In this document: in pieces, positions 7,040 to 15,420 of the stretch
Layout: each line of letters starts with the position of its first letter
Numbering within the stretch: position 1 is the first letter of the stretch
Assembly (NCBI RefSeq): GCF_047501535.1
Contig: NZ_JAZDRJ010000010.1
Coordinates: 1-64,000 of the forward strand
Direction of reading: 5' to 3'
Length of the DNA: 64,000 nucleotides
DNA from: Yanghanlia sp047501535
Lineage (GTDB): Bacteria > Pseudomonadota > Gammaproteobacteria > Burkholderiales > Burkholderiaceae_B
Made by a program: the position numbers and the translations under genes
Notes under the pieces: model-generated
The model's database searches: none
What the model saw: only the letters and a program-made list of their open reading frames with translations
What the model was told of the DNA's origin: nothing

Positions 7040-7852
7040 ATGCGAAAAATAACACTCAATGCTTTAGCCCGCCCTGCTCTAGCGTTTTTAAGCGCCGCTC
7101 TTGTTGCCGGATGCGCGAGTGGGCCGGCACGTAACATCACCCTGATTCCCGACGCGACAGACGAAATCAGCAGCCGCGACGGCCTGTTCGCTCAGGAAAT
7201 CAAATGGGAGCGTAGCAAGCCGGGTTGCCAGGGCGACTGCCCGACACTCGAAGTCAATACGCTGGTATTCGCCGGCCACCCAGACCTCACTAACCTGGTC
7301 GACCATGCCTTGGCGATGATGACGGGCACGAGTGATACCAGCACACCGCCTTACGACGATATCAATGAGTTCGAAGAGTATTTCTGGCAGGTTGCCGGCT
7401 CTCGGGATAGCGTCATGCTGGCAGCCAAGCTGCGTTACCGCAGCAAATTTCTGACTGTTATTGAATTAGATAGTTGGCAGTATTTCACGGGTGCAGCCCA
7501 TGGCGTGGGGGCGACGCAGTTTTTGAACTGGGACAACGCCAGGCGTACGCTCGTGCCGCTCGACCAAATTTTGGTACCGGGTGGAAAACCCGCCTTTAAT
7601 ACGGCATTACAACGCGCCCATGCACAATGGCTGGCCCGACAGCCGGACGCGCAATCAGACCCCGATGCCTGGGCCCGGCTCTGGCCTTTCCAGCCCAGCG
7701 AGAACTATGCCTTCACTGACCAAGGCATTGTCGTGAAATACGACACTTATCAACTCGCACCCTATTCCTACGGCCAGCCTGAACTGCTGATTCCCTATCG
7801 TGAACTGGACGGGGTGTTGAGGGTAGATTATCTGTCCATGCGAGCAGGTTGA
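7040..7852 (+). CDS. RsiV/DUF3298-like lipoprotein
   Basis: 270-residue predicted lipoprotein with a lipobox ending at Cys25 (LVAGC), so anchored in the outer or inner membrane facing the periplasm. The body resembles the RsiV/DUF3298 fold: an N-terminal region related to DUF4163, the AAHGVGATQFLNWDN motif at about 154-168, and a C-terminal YQLAPYSYGQPELLIPY strand region typical of the family. RsiV in Bacillus is a lysozyme-binding anti-sigma factor. The gram-negative members lack the sigma-binding tail and their role is unknown; some bind lysozyme or cell-wall ligands. It lies directly behind the peroxidase gene and is convergent with the ankyrin gene (14-base gap). Confidence 0.75.
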   Translation: MRKITLNALARPALAFLSAALVAGCASGPARNITLIPDATDEISSRDGLFAQEIKWERSKPGCQGDCPTLEVNTLVFAGHPDLTNLVDHALAMMTGTSDTSTPPYDDINEFEEYFWQVAGSRDSVMLAAKLRYRSKFLTVIELDSWQYFTGAAHGVGATQFLNWDNARRTLVPLDQILVPGGKPAFNTALQRAHAQWLARQPDAQSDPDAWARLWPFQPSENYAFTDQGIVVKYDTYQLAPYSYGQPELLIPYRELDGVLRVDYLSMRAG

Positions 7853-7866
7853 TCCTGCCACATGCC

Positions 7867-8664
7867 TTAATCTTCTCTTTCGAAGCGATCCAAATCAAAA
7901 TAGCGCGAGGTACCGCTGGGTTCAGTCGTACTGGCGGCAGGAGCAGGCGCTTCAGGCGTTTTCACAGGTTGTGGCTCAGGCCGCCCCTCGCGTCGTGCCT
8001 GCGTGCGCTGCGCGACTTCGTCAAGCTCGCTGGCCAGACGGGTGTGATTGCGCTCGCGCGCCCAGTCTGCGGCGGTATTCTTGTTCAGGTTGACTGCCGT
8101 TGCGTCCGCACCATTATCCAACAGAAGCTGCGCGACTTCACGGCTGCCCGCATAGGCTGCCATCATCAGTGCAGTCGTGCCGTCGGGCGCTGGCGCGTTC
8201 ACAATGGCGCCTTTTTTGATCAGCATGCGGGCCGTGTCGGCTTGGCCGCGTGACGCAGCATAATGCAAAGGCGTCCATCCCAGCTTGTTAACCTGAGCGC
8301 CCCGCTCTATTAAGGCCGCTGCACGCTCTGTTTCCCCCAATAAAGCGAGGTACATCAGCGGCGTTTCGCCATGCTGGTTCTGGATCTCGACTTGTATGTC
8401 GGGGTGAGCCAGCAAAGCATCGTACACCTGCCACGCGCCACTGCGTATGGCCAGCATTAAGGTTGGCAACTGCTCGGCATCCAAGGCATTAGGGTCGGTG
8501 CCGCGCGCCAGCTGCTCGCGCACATTGCTGCCGCGATCATTCACGACATCAATCCACCATGACGCGGCAGGCGCTGCGTGCGCCCCCAGGCTGAATGCCG
8601 CGGCGGCTACGCCGCTGATGAGTTTGAGGCGGAGCCGGGAAAGGGGAAATGGATGTGTTTTCAT
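7867..8664 (-). CDS. Periplasmic ankyrin-repeat protein
   Basis: 265 residues with an N-terminal signal peptide (about 1-30, cleaved near AHAAPA). Then come about five ankyrin repeats (residues 45-205), recognisable from GETPLMYLALLGETERAAAL, WTPLHYAASRGQADTARML and TTALMMAAYAGSREVAQLLL. A Pro/Ala-rich acidic tail follows. Ankyrin repeats mediate protein binding; in periplasmic proteins of this type the partner is unknown, though linked catalases or hydrolases are known elsewhere. Its start codon overlaps the stop of the TatD-type gene by four bases (ATGA), so it is the last gene of the mltG-tmk-holB-tatD operon. Confidence 0.85.
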   Translation of the reverse strand: MKTHPFPLSRLRLKLISGVAAAAFSLGAHAAPAASWWIDVVNDRGSNVREQLARGTDPNALDAEQLPTLMLAIRSGAWQVYDALLAHPDIQVEIQNQHGETPLMYLALLGETERAAALIERGAQVNKLGWTPLHYAASRGQADTARMLIKKGAIVNAPAPDGTTALMMAAYAGSREVAQLLLDNGADATAVNLNKNTAADWARERNHTRLASELDEVAQRTQARREGRPEPQPVKTPEAPAPAASTTEPSGTSRYFDLDRFERED

Positions 8665-9443
8665 GAGTGTCGGGCCGCTGCGGCTTTGCTGAACAGATCA
8701 AAGAAATTGGCTGTGGTCCGTTCTTCGACTTCAGCCACGGAGATACCCCGTAAATCGGCAATCTTCTCCGCTACATGTCGTACTTTTGATGGGTCATTGC
8801 GCTTGCCGCGATACGGAACAGGAGCTAGGAACGGCGCGTCGGTTTCGATCAGCATACGCTCAAGCGGAACCCGCTTTGCCACTTCCTGTAATTCCACCGC
8901 ATTGCGGAAAGTCACGATGCCGGAAAACGAAATATAGAAGTTCAGGTCGAGTGCACCCTGAGCCACTTCCCAGCTCTCTGTAAAACAATGCATGACGCCG
9001 CCGGGCTCGTTCGCCCCCTCTTCCGCCATGATGCGCAAGGTATCTTGCGCTGCCGAACGAGTGTGGATGATGAGCGGCAAGCCGCATTGCCGACTGGCTC
9101 GAATGTGCACCCGGAAACGTTCACGCTGCCAATCGAAGGGTTCGCTGCCGCGATAATAATCTAGGCCAGTTTCACCAATGGCCACGACTTTTGGGTTTTG
9201 AGCTGCTTGCAGCAAGTCTTCAACGCTGGGTTCTTCCGTATCTTTGTAATCAGGATGCACGCCCACTGAGGCATAAAGCTCTTTGTGTGCAGCGGCCATA
9301 TCGAGTATACGGCCCCATTCAGGCTTGCTGACCGCCACGACCAAGGCATGGCCGACACGATTTTCGGCCATATTGCTCAGGATTTGAGGAAGGTCCTGGG
9401 CGAGCTCGGGGAAGTCCAGGTGGCAATGCGAATCAACAAACAT
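8661..9443 (-). CDS. TatD-family metal-dependent hydrolase (YcfH-like)
   Basis: 260-residue TIM-barrel hydrolase of the TatD DNase family, cytosolic. Metal ligands are visible: DSHCHLDF (His6, His8), GETGLDYY (Glu), HTRSA and MHCFTES (His) and the ETDAPFL aspartate near the C-terminus. Family members act as 3'-5' exonucleases or D-aminoacyl-tRNA-type hydrolases. The position after holB is the conserved ycfH locus. It starts 35 bases after holB and overlaps the ankyrin gene by four bases. Confidence 0.95.
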   Translation of the reverse strand: MFVDSHCHLDFPELAQDLPQILSNMAENRVGHALVVAVSKPEWGRILDMAAAHKELYASVGVHPDYKDTEEPSVEDLLQAAQNPKVVAIGETGLDYYRGSEPFDWQRERFRVHIRASRQCGLPLIIHTRSAAQDTLRIMAEEGANEPGGVMHCFTESWEVAQGALDLNFYISFSGIVTFRNAVELQEVAKRVPLERMLIETDAPFLAPVPYRGKRNDPSKVRHVAEKIADLRGISVAEVEERTTANFFDLFSKAAAARHS

Positions 9444-9478
9444 ATAAAGAAGGAAAAGTGCAAAAGCAGAAGAGGAGT

Positions 9479-10543
9479 TTAAGTGCTGCCGGCGGAGGCT
9501 CGTGAACCGCAGGCCAGTGCGCAGCGTTGCAATACGCTATGGATGAAGAGCTTGGGGCTGAGGGGGTGACCCGCAATAGCGCGTTGCTCAGTTAACCATT
9601 TTACTGCTGCGGAAAGCATGGCGGGCGTGGTGCGCCCGGCAATGGTTTGCATGGCGTGTGCCTGCGCCGGGAAATAACGCGGACTGGCTCCTACGGCCAC
9701 CAGCGAAAGGTCGACAAACAGTCGCTGCAGCGTATCCAGCCAGAGTGCCGGGTCCGTGCCATCGAGGGCGTCGGCGGTGGCAAGCCAGGCGCTATTGTCT
9801 GTGTGATCCCCTTTTGCCGCCAGTGCGCCCAAAAAACCTTGCAGCCATGCCGGGCATGGCGCTTCGCCGGTCTGTGAAAGCTGCAAGGCGCGTAAAGGTG
9901 CGCCCCCGGCCGCAGCAAGCCAGTCAGCAGGTTGTTTCACGCCTTCATTGCGCAGCCAGTCAGCCGCTTCATCAAAGGCTGGTACAGGCAAAGGCAGACG
10001 GCGGCAACGAGAAATAATCGTGGGCAGAAGCAGGTCAGGCGCATCTGTCGTTAATAAGAACACAGTGCGTGGCGGCGGTTCTTCCAGCACCTTAAGTAAG
10101 GCGTTGGCGGTAATGTGATTCATGGCTTGTGCTGGGTAGATCACCGCTACACGCCAGCCGCCCCGGTGGGTGGCCGTGTTGAACCAGCCGGATAAGGCTC
10201 GTATTTGTTCTACCCGAATCTCGCGTGAAGGATTCTTCTTAGCCTGGGTGCTGCTTTCTTCAGTAACCTCGCCTTCTTCCACCGCTACGGCTTCGGGGCG
10301 CACGCGGCGAAAGTCGGGATGGTTGCCCGACGTCAACCAGCGGCAAGCCTGGCATGCGCCGCAGGCCTGACCCTGCTGCGGGTCTTCGCACAGCAAGGCA
10401 GCGGCGGCAGCCAACGCGAAACTACGCTTTCCTATGCCGGCGAGACCGTGAATGAGCCAGGCATGAGCGAAACGCTCACGTTCGCCCAGCCATTCGGCTG
10501 CAAGGGTTTGTTGCCAGGGGAGAAACTGGGCCAATGTGCTCAT
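9479..10543 (-). CDS. holB: DNA polymerase III subunit delta'
   Basis: 354-residue AAA+ subunit of the clamp loader, acting at the replication fork to load the beta sliding clamp. The P-loop-like GLAGIGKRS, the zinc-module cysteines (CEDPQQGQACGACQAC), HPDFRRVRPE and the VLEEPPPRTVFLLTTDAPDL region with the following SRC motif identify it. I chose the ATG at 10543 (MSTLAQFLPW) because it overlaps the tmk stop as ATGA; the frame also allows a start at 10555. It is the third gene of the mltG-tmk-holB-tatD operon. Confidence 0.95.
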   Translation of the reverse strand: MSTLAQFLPWQQTLAAEWLGERERFAHAWLIHGLAGIGKRSFALAAAAALLCEDPQQGQACGACQACRWLTSGNHPDFRRVRPEAVAVEEGEVTEESSTQAKKNPSREIRVEQIRALSGWFNTATHRGGWRVAVIYPAQAMNHITANALLKVLEEPPPRTVFLLTTDAPDLLLPTIISRCRRLPLPVPAFDEAADWLRNEGVKQPADWLAAAGGAPLRALQLSQTGEAPCPAWLQGFLGALAAKGDHTDNSAWLATADALDGTDPALWLDTLQRLFVDLSLVAVGASPRYFPAQAHAMQTIAGRTTPAMLSAAVKWLTEQRAIAGHPLSPKLFIHSVLQRCALACGSRASAGST

Positions 10544-11247
10544 GTTTCCTGCCAATGCTTGAGCTCGCCAGACAGGCCTGAATGGGCGGCTTGCGCGAGT
10601 TCATTCACCAGCGCAATGGCTTCAGCGGCCACTTGTTGTGCATCGCAACGTGCGTCCAGCACCCTGAAACGCCGGGGGTGCTGCTCCGCTTGCTTCAGGT
10701 AGCCGTCGCGGGCACGCTGCAAAAAAGCCAATTGCTCGGCTTCCATGCGATCCAGCGTTTCGCCGCGCTGCTGGACGCGGGACAAACCTATGGCGGGATC
10801 AAGATCAAGTATCAGATAGAGATCGGGCTGAAAACCATCCAGCGCCAGAGCATTGATACGCTCGACCAGGGTTAGGTCCAACCCCCGCGCATAATGCTGA
10901 AAACTGATGGTGGCGGAATCGAAACGATCACACAGCACAACCTTGCCAGCGGCCAGCGCGGGCAGAATTTTTTCACGCAAATGCTGGGCACGCGCCGCGC
11001 CAAACAGCATGAGTTCGGTGAGGTCGCACATTTCCGGGGAATCAGGGCTAAGCAGGATTTCACGGATTTTTTCACCAATGGCCGTGCCGCCTGGTTCGCG
11101 GGTCACCACCACCTCAAAACCCAGGCCTTCGAGGTGAGCGCGCAGGTGTTGTATGAGAGTGGTTTTGCCCGCTCCGTTACTGCCATCGCAAACCACCATG
11201 AAGCCCCGTGGAGCGCCGGGTTGAGCCGGGTTCTGCGAGGACGTCAT
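10540..11247 (-). CDS. tmk: Thymidylate kinase
   Basis: Cytosolic enzyme that phosphorylates dTMP to dTDP with ATP, essential for dTTP synthesis. It has 235 residues, slightly longer than usual because of about 15 extra N-terminal residues. Visible are the P-loop GSNGAGKTT, the TREPGGTAIGE motif that contacts dTMP, the DRFDSATISFQ segment (DRY/DRH motif) and the LID region near QRGETLDRM. It is tightly packed: its ATG shares one base with the mltG stop (TAATG), and its stop overlaps the holB start by four bases. This implies translational coupling of all three genes. Confidence 0.97.
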   Translation of the reverse strand: MTSSQNPAQPGAPRGFMVVCDGSNGAGKTTLIQHLRAHLEGLGFEVVVTREPGGTAIGEKIREILLSPDSPEMCDLTELMLFGAARAQHLREKILPALAAGKVVLCDRFDSATISFQHYARGLDLTLVERINALALDGFQPDLYLILDLDPAIGLSRVQQRGETLDRMEAEQLAFLQRARDGYLKQAEQHPRRFRVLDARCDAQQVAAEAIALVNELAQAAHSGLSGELKHWQET

Positions 11248-12254
11248 TACTTTCTTCCCAAGATATATTTAGCCACCGCGCGGTTGTGTTCGCGCAAGTT
11301 GGTGGAAAACGCGCTGCTGCCGTCACCCCGGGCGACGAAATAGTAATAAGCGTGTTCTTCAGGGTGCAGCGCGGCATGCAGGGACGCCCTGCCGGGGCTG
11401 GCAATGGGCGTGGGCGGTAAACCGGCTCGTGTATAGGTATTCCACGGGGTGTCGGTTTGCAGATCACGCTTGCGGATGCGGCCCTGATAGCGGTCGCCCA
11501 TGCCGTAGATAACAGTCGGGTCGGTCTGCAGCAGCATGCCACGCTTTAAGCGGTTGACGAAAACGCCGGATACCCGGGCCCGTTCGTCTGTCATGCCAGT
11601 TTCTTTTTCGATAATGGAAGCCAGAATCAGAGCTTCGTAGGGGGTTTTGAGCGGTAGATCGGGGTTGCGTTCTTCCCAGGCTTTCTGCAAAAGCTGTTGC
11701 TGTGCCTGGTAGGCTTGCCGCAAGACATCGAAGTCGCTGGTGCCAGGCACAAAGACATAGGTGTCAGGCAGAAACAACCCTTCTGGGTGAGTGTGTTCTG
11801 AGCCCAAACGCTTGAGAAGTTCTTTGTCGCTGACGCCTTGCAAAGTCTGCTGAATATTCGGCGATTCGCGCAAGGCCTGGCGTATGCGTTGGTAAGTCCA
11901 ACCTTCCACCAGTGTCAGGCGGGATTGAACCATTTCGCCGCGCGCCATGCGTTCCAGCAGCCGCTGGGGAGAATCACCGCGCTGCGCCTCATAAGCGCCG
12001 GCTTTGATTTGCTTATCGAGGCCGGTCAGGCGTGCCAGCCCCACAAAGGCGTCAGGGTGGATATCAATACCGGCCTGCTGCATGGCATGAACGATGCCAC
12101 GCAAACCGCTGCCTGGCACTACGGTATATTGAATGCGCTCGGCGTCCATGTCGACGGACTTCTGAGACCAATGCCAAGCATAGGCGGACAGACCAGCGCC
12201 GACCATGGCAACCGCCAAGACAAGCGACAATACAATAATGCTGAATTTTTTCAT
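11247..12254 (-). CDS. mltG: Endolytic peptidoglycan transglycosylase MltG
   Basis: Inner-membrane enzyme that cuts nascent glycan strands and so sets their termination. One N-terminal membrane anchor (residues about 2-24) precedes a LysM-like region and the YceG catalytic domain. The catalytic Glu is in the IIEKETGMTDERARV segment, and DPTVIYGMGDRYQG and TPWNTYTRAGLPPTPI are family signatures. I chose the ATG at 12254 (MKKFSII...), the canonical MltG start, over the upstream ATG at 12278. This gives 335 residues. First gene of the mltG-tmk-holB-tatD operon, divergent from ygfZ. Confidence 0.95.
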   Translation of the reverse strand: MKKFSIIVLSLVLAVAMVGAGLSAYAWHWSQKSVDMDAERIQYTVVPGSGLRGIVHAMQQAGIDIHPDAFVGLARLTGLDKQIKAGAYEAQRGDSPQRLLERMARGEMVQSRLTLVEGWTYQRIRQALRESPNIQQTLQGVSDKELLKRLGSEHTHPEGLFLPDTYVFVPGTSDFDVLRQAYQAQQQLLQKAWEERNPDLPLKTPYEALILASIIEKETGMTDERARVSGVFVNRLKRGMLLQTDPTVIYGMGDRYQGRIRKRDLQTDTPWNTYTRAGLPPTPIASPGRASLHAALHPEEHAYYYFVARGDGSSAFSTNLREHNRAVAKYILGRK

Positions 12255-12364
12255 CTGTTCATAGTGTAACGCCGACATGGCGCCACTGGCACGGGTCTAT
12301 GCGGGCAAAGCCCGTTATCATAAACGTCGGACGCCAATTTGTGTTTAAGGATGCCACCCAGACT

Positions 12365-13336
12365 ATGACTCAATCCAAAGGTTTTCTCGCTTCTCTGGAC
12401 GATCTCACGGTGATTCGCATCACCGGTGCAGACGCCATTGAGTTCCTTCATGCGCAACTGAGCAATGATATTTCCGGCATGGGCTCCGATCACGCCCGCT
12501 TGGCGGCCTACTGTAACCCCAAGGGGCGTATGCTGGGTAATTTGGTGCTCTGGCGTGAAACCGCCGCGCCCGACAGCCCTTTTCTGGCCTTGGCCAAGGC
12601 CGATGCAACAGAAGCCATGCTCAAGCGTTTGCGTATGTTTGTGCTGCGCGCCAAGGTCAACTTTGAAATGGCTTCCCTTAAAGTCTATGGCGTCAGCCAG
12701 GCAGTGCCAACGGCGCCCGAGGGCGGTGACACCGCTTGGGCGCTTGAGCGCCAGGGTGAACGGGTATTGATTACGGCGCCGACAGGCTCTGACACCCTTA
12801 GGCGCACTTGGTTGGTGGCGGGGCCGGAAAGCGCCCCTTCCAGTTTGGCAGCCGAACTGGGGCTGGATCTGGGTAATAGGGCAGCCTGGCAGGCACAGGA
12901 TATTCAGGCAGGCTTGGGCTGGGTTGAGCAGTCCAATGTCGAGCTGTTCATTCCGCAAAGCTTGAATTACGACCTGAACGGCGGCGTAAGTTTTACCAAG
13001 GGCTGTTATCCCGGCCAAGAAGTTGTTGCGCGTGCACACTACCGGGGCGCCGTTAAGCGGCGCGGCATGTCGGCGGTTTGTCGCCTGCCTGACGGCCAGG
13101 CATTGCAGGCAGGAATGGATGTTTTCGATGCCGGGCGGCCAAACGCACCAGCCGGGCGCATTATTAATGCTGCCGGCCTCAAAGCGGAATCGGGGCAAGA
13201 TAACACCTGGCATCTGTTTGTGGAAATCAACCTGAACGATGTCGGCCAGGTTGATTTCCGTGCACTGTCGGCAGAAGGCCCTGCTATTGTTCTTCAGCCT
13301 CTGCCCTATTCCCTGGAGCCCGGGGGCGGCCAGTAA
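12365..13336 (+). CDS. ygfZ: YgfZ/GcvT-domain folate-binding Fe-S maintenance protein
   Basis: 323-residue tetrahydrofolate-dependent protein that helps assemble or repair certain Fe-S clusters, including those of tRNA-modifying and radical-SAM enzymes. The diagnostic KGCYPGQE motif with its conserved cysteine is at about residues 219-226, followed by VVARAHYRGAVKRR. The N-terminal part has the GcvT-like fold (ADAIEFLHAQLSNDI). The ATG at 12365 fits the family N-terminus, with AAGGATG about 12 bases upstream; longer readings to 12299 are less likely. It stands alone, divergent from mltG and convergent with mmsB. Confidence 0.94.
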   Translation: MTQSKGFLASLDDLTVIRITGADAIEFLHAQLSNDISGMGSDHARLAAYCNPKGRMLGNLVLWRETAAPDSPFLALAKADATEAMLKRLRMFVLRAKVNFEMASLKVYGVSQAVPTAPEGGDTAWALERQGERVLITAPTGSDTLRRTWLVAGPESAPSSLAAELGLDLGNRAAWQAQDIQAGLGWVEQSNVELFIPQSLNYDLNGGVSFTKGCYPGQEVVARAHYRGAVKRRGMSAVCRLPDGQALQAGMDVFDAGRPNAPAGRIINAAGLKAESGQDNTWHLFVEINLNDVGQVDFRALSAEGPAIVLQPLPYSLEPGGGQ

Positions 13337-13363
13337 CCGGGCGAACACAGTAAGGGAAGCGGC

Positions 13364-14254
13364 CTATTTTTTACGTTCGTACAGCTTAACGATGCTGGAA
13401 AAATCCAGGCCGCCGCTCCCGCCTGCACTGTGTAAGGAATACAGGTTTCGAGCCAGCTCGCCCAACGGTGTGGAGGCTCCGGCGTGCAGGGCCGCTTCGG
13501 CGGCCAGGCCAAGGTCTTTCAGCATGAGATCCACCCCGAAGCCGCCCGCGTAGTTTTTGGAAGCGGGTACATCGGGCATGACGCCCGGCCATGGGTTGTA
13601 GAGTTCGGTCGCCCAGTTGCGGCCGGAACTCTTGGCAATGATGTCTGACAGAACTTTGGGGTCAAGGCCGTTGGCCGCGCCCAATGCCAACGCTTCAGAC
13701 GTGCCCGCCATAAGAATGCCAAGCAGCATGTTGTTGCAGATCTTGGCAACCTGCCCCGCGCCTGAGTCCCCCGCATGGAAAATGTTCTTTCCCATTTTTT
13801 CCAGATAAGGCATTGCAGCTGCGAGGTCGTCGGCTTTACCTCCTACGATGAAGGTCAGGGTTCCTGCCACGGCGCCGCCTGTGCCACCTGATACGGGAGC
13901 ATCTATCATGCGGATAGCCGCTTGCTCAGCCGCTGCGGCCACCTTGCGCGCAGATTCTGGCGCAATCGTGCTGCACTCAATGACCAGTGTTCCCGGGGCA
14001 ATCTTGGCCAGCAGGCCCTCGCTACCCAGGTATAGCCCTTCAACATGGCGGCTGGCAGGCAGCATGGATATCACAACCTCAGCGTTCTGAACGCACTGTT
14101 CTGCCGAGGCCGCGCTCGCTGCACCAGAATCGACCAAACTCTGCACTGCGGCGGGCACAAGATCAAAGACGGCGAGTTCAAAACCGGCCTTGAGCAGATT
14201 CTGGGCCATGGGGCCACCCATATTCCCCAGGCCTATAAAAGCGATACGACTCAT
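13364..14254 (-). CDS. mmsB: 3-hydroxyisobutyrate dehydrogenase
   Basis: NAD-dependent enzyme oxidising 3-hydroxyisobutyrate to methylmalonate semialdehyde in valine catabolism. The 296 residues have the beta-hydroxyacid dehydrogenase layout: dinucleotide site GLGNMGGPMAQNLLKAGF (residues 7-24), substrate-binding DAPVSGGTGGA (about 118-128) and the catalytic lysine in AGQVAKICNNMLLG (about 167-180). It is the last gene of a minus-strand operon after the CoA hydrolase-like (29-base gap) and acyl-CoA dehydrogenase genes. The neighbours support the valine assignment over tartronate semialdehyde reductase, which has the same fold. Confidence 0.93.
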   Translation of the reverse strand: MSRIAFIGLGNMGGPMAQNLLKAGFELAVFDLVPAAVQSLVDSGAASAASAEQCVQNAEVVISMLPASRHVEGLYLGSEGLLAKIAPGTLVIECSTIAPESARKVAAAAEQAAIRMIDAPVSGGTGGAVAGTLTFIVGGKADDLAAAMPYLEKMGKNIFHAGDSGAGQVAKICNNMLLGILMAGTSEALALGAANGLDPKVLSDIIAKSSGRNWATELYNPWPGVMPDVPASKNYAGGFGVDLMLKDLGLAAEAALHAGASTPLGELARNLYSLHSAGGSGGLDFSSIVKLYERKK

Positions 14255-14283
14255 TTTTTTGTCTCCCTTATTACGGTGTTGAT

Positions 14284-15420
14284 TCAGCTGCCAAGGTCTG
14301 CCAACGGATGTCCATCGCCGACAGGCCAGGGCTCCTCAAAGAAGCGTTCCACCCATGGGGCTGTTGCTTCTTGCAGCGTGGCGGGGTTCCAGCGCGGCTG
14401 CCGGTCTTTGTCGATTAAGAGTGCACGGATGCCTTCCTGAAGATCGCCTTGCACGCCGCATTGCAGCGCAACGATATATTCCTGCCTGAAAACATCGGCC
14501 AGCGACAGCAGGCGCGCTCGCTCAAGCAGTGTGAATGACAGCCGTGCAGAGCCCGGCGAACCGGCAGTAAATGTGGCGGCGGCTTTTTGCAGCCAGGGGT
14601 CGGAATGGTTGGCAAAACGGGCAATGCCATTGCAAACCGCTTCGAAATCGTTGCCATCGCTGACTTCACGGATGGCATCGTAATGCCGGCGCAGCGGCCC
14701 CATGTCTTGAATGGGCATGGCCATGGCTTTCAGAATGCCGTCCAGAGCAATCGCGTTCTGATCGGCTTCGTCATGCCAGCCTGCTTTTTTCACGGCGGCA
14801 ATGAATTCCGGCCAGCGAGCCGATGCTAGTGCGTGATCGGCTAGGCCTAAGAACAGGCAGTCGGCAGCACCCAATTGGGCGCCTGTCAGCGCAAGAAAGC
14901 GGCCAACCCCGCCCGGCAGGCGCGACAGCAGCCACGTTCCGCCTACGTCGGGAAACAAGCCAATGGAGATTTCCGGCATTGCAAAGCGTGTGGTTTCGCT
15001 CACGACACGGTGGCTGGCTCCGGCCATAAGGCCTACGCCCCCACCCATGACAATGCCGTTACCCCAGCACAGAATGGGCTTGGGGTAGTCGTGAATCAGG
15101 TAGTCAAGCCGGTACTCGATATCGAAAAAACGACGTGTGTAGGGGTTGTCCCAGGCATTGCCGGTCTCGTTATTCAGAATGGAATCGTAAATACCATGCA
15201 GATCGCCGCCCGCGCAGAAAGCTTTTTCGCCCTCGCCTGTCAGGATGACGAAGGCGATGGAGGGGTCGTTAGCCCAGGCCATCAGTTTGTCGTACAGCAG
15301 CTCGCACATGGGCAGAGACAGCCCGTTAAGTGTGCGAGGACGGTTGAGCGTGGCAACTCCCACTTGCAGTCGGCCTGTCGTTAAAACCTCGAAAAGCACC
15401 GAATCCGCATCGTTCATCAT
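14284..15420 (-). CDS. 3-hydroxyisobutyryl-CoA hydrolase-like crotonase
   Basis: 378-residue member of the crotonase superfamily. The length and C-terminal extension match 3-hydroxyisobutyryl-CoA hydrolases rather than 260-residue enoyl-CoA hydratases. The oxyanion hole elements GEGEKAFCAGGDL and GIVMGGGVGLMAGASH are clear, as are the catalytic carboxylates in MPEISIGLFPDVGGTW. It would release 3-hydroxyisobutyrate from its CoA ester, feeding mmsB directly downstream. The start (ATG at 15420) overlaps the acyl-CoA dehydrogenase stop by four bases. A role as a plain hydratase cannot be excluded, since no separate enoyl-CoA hydratase is visible in the operon. Confidence 0.88.
   Translation of the reverse strand: MMNDADSVLFEVLTTGRLQVGVATLNRPRTLNGLSLPMCELLYDKLMAWANDPSIAFVILTGEGEKAFCAGGDLHGIYDSILNNETGNAWDNPYTRRFFDIEYRLDYLIHDYPKPILCWGNGIVMGGGVGLMAGASHRVVSETTRFAMPEISIGLFPDVGGTWLLSRLPGGVGRFLALTGAQLGAADCLFLGLADHALASARWPEFIAAVKKAGWHDEADQNAIALDGILKAMAMPIQDMGPLRRHYDAIREVSDGNDFEAVCNGIARFANHSDPWLQKAAATFTAGSPGSARLSFTLLERARLLSLADVFRQEYIVALQCGVQGDLQEGIRALLIDKDRQPRWNPATLQEATAPWVERFFEEPWPVGDGHPLADLGS

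Noticed and set aside
12251..13348. A 365-codon minus-strand frame opposite ygfZ
   Set aside because: ygfZ is certain from KGCYPGQE; the opposite frame has no motif and overlaps the mltG start.
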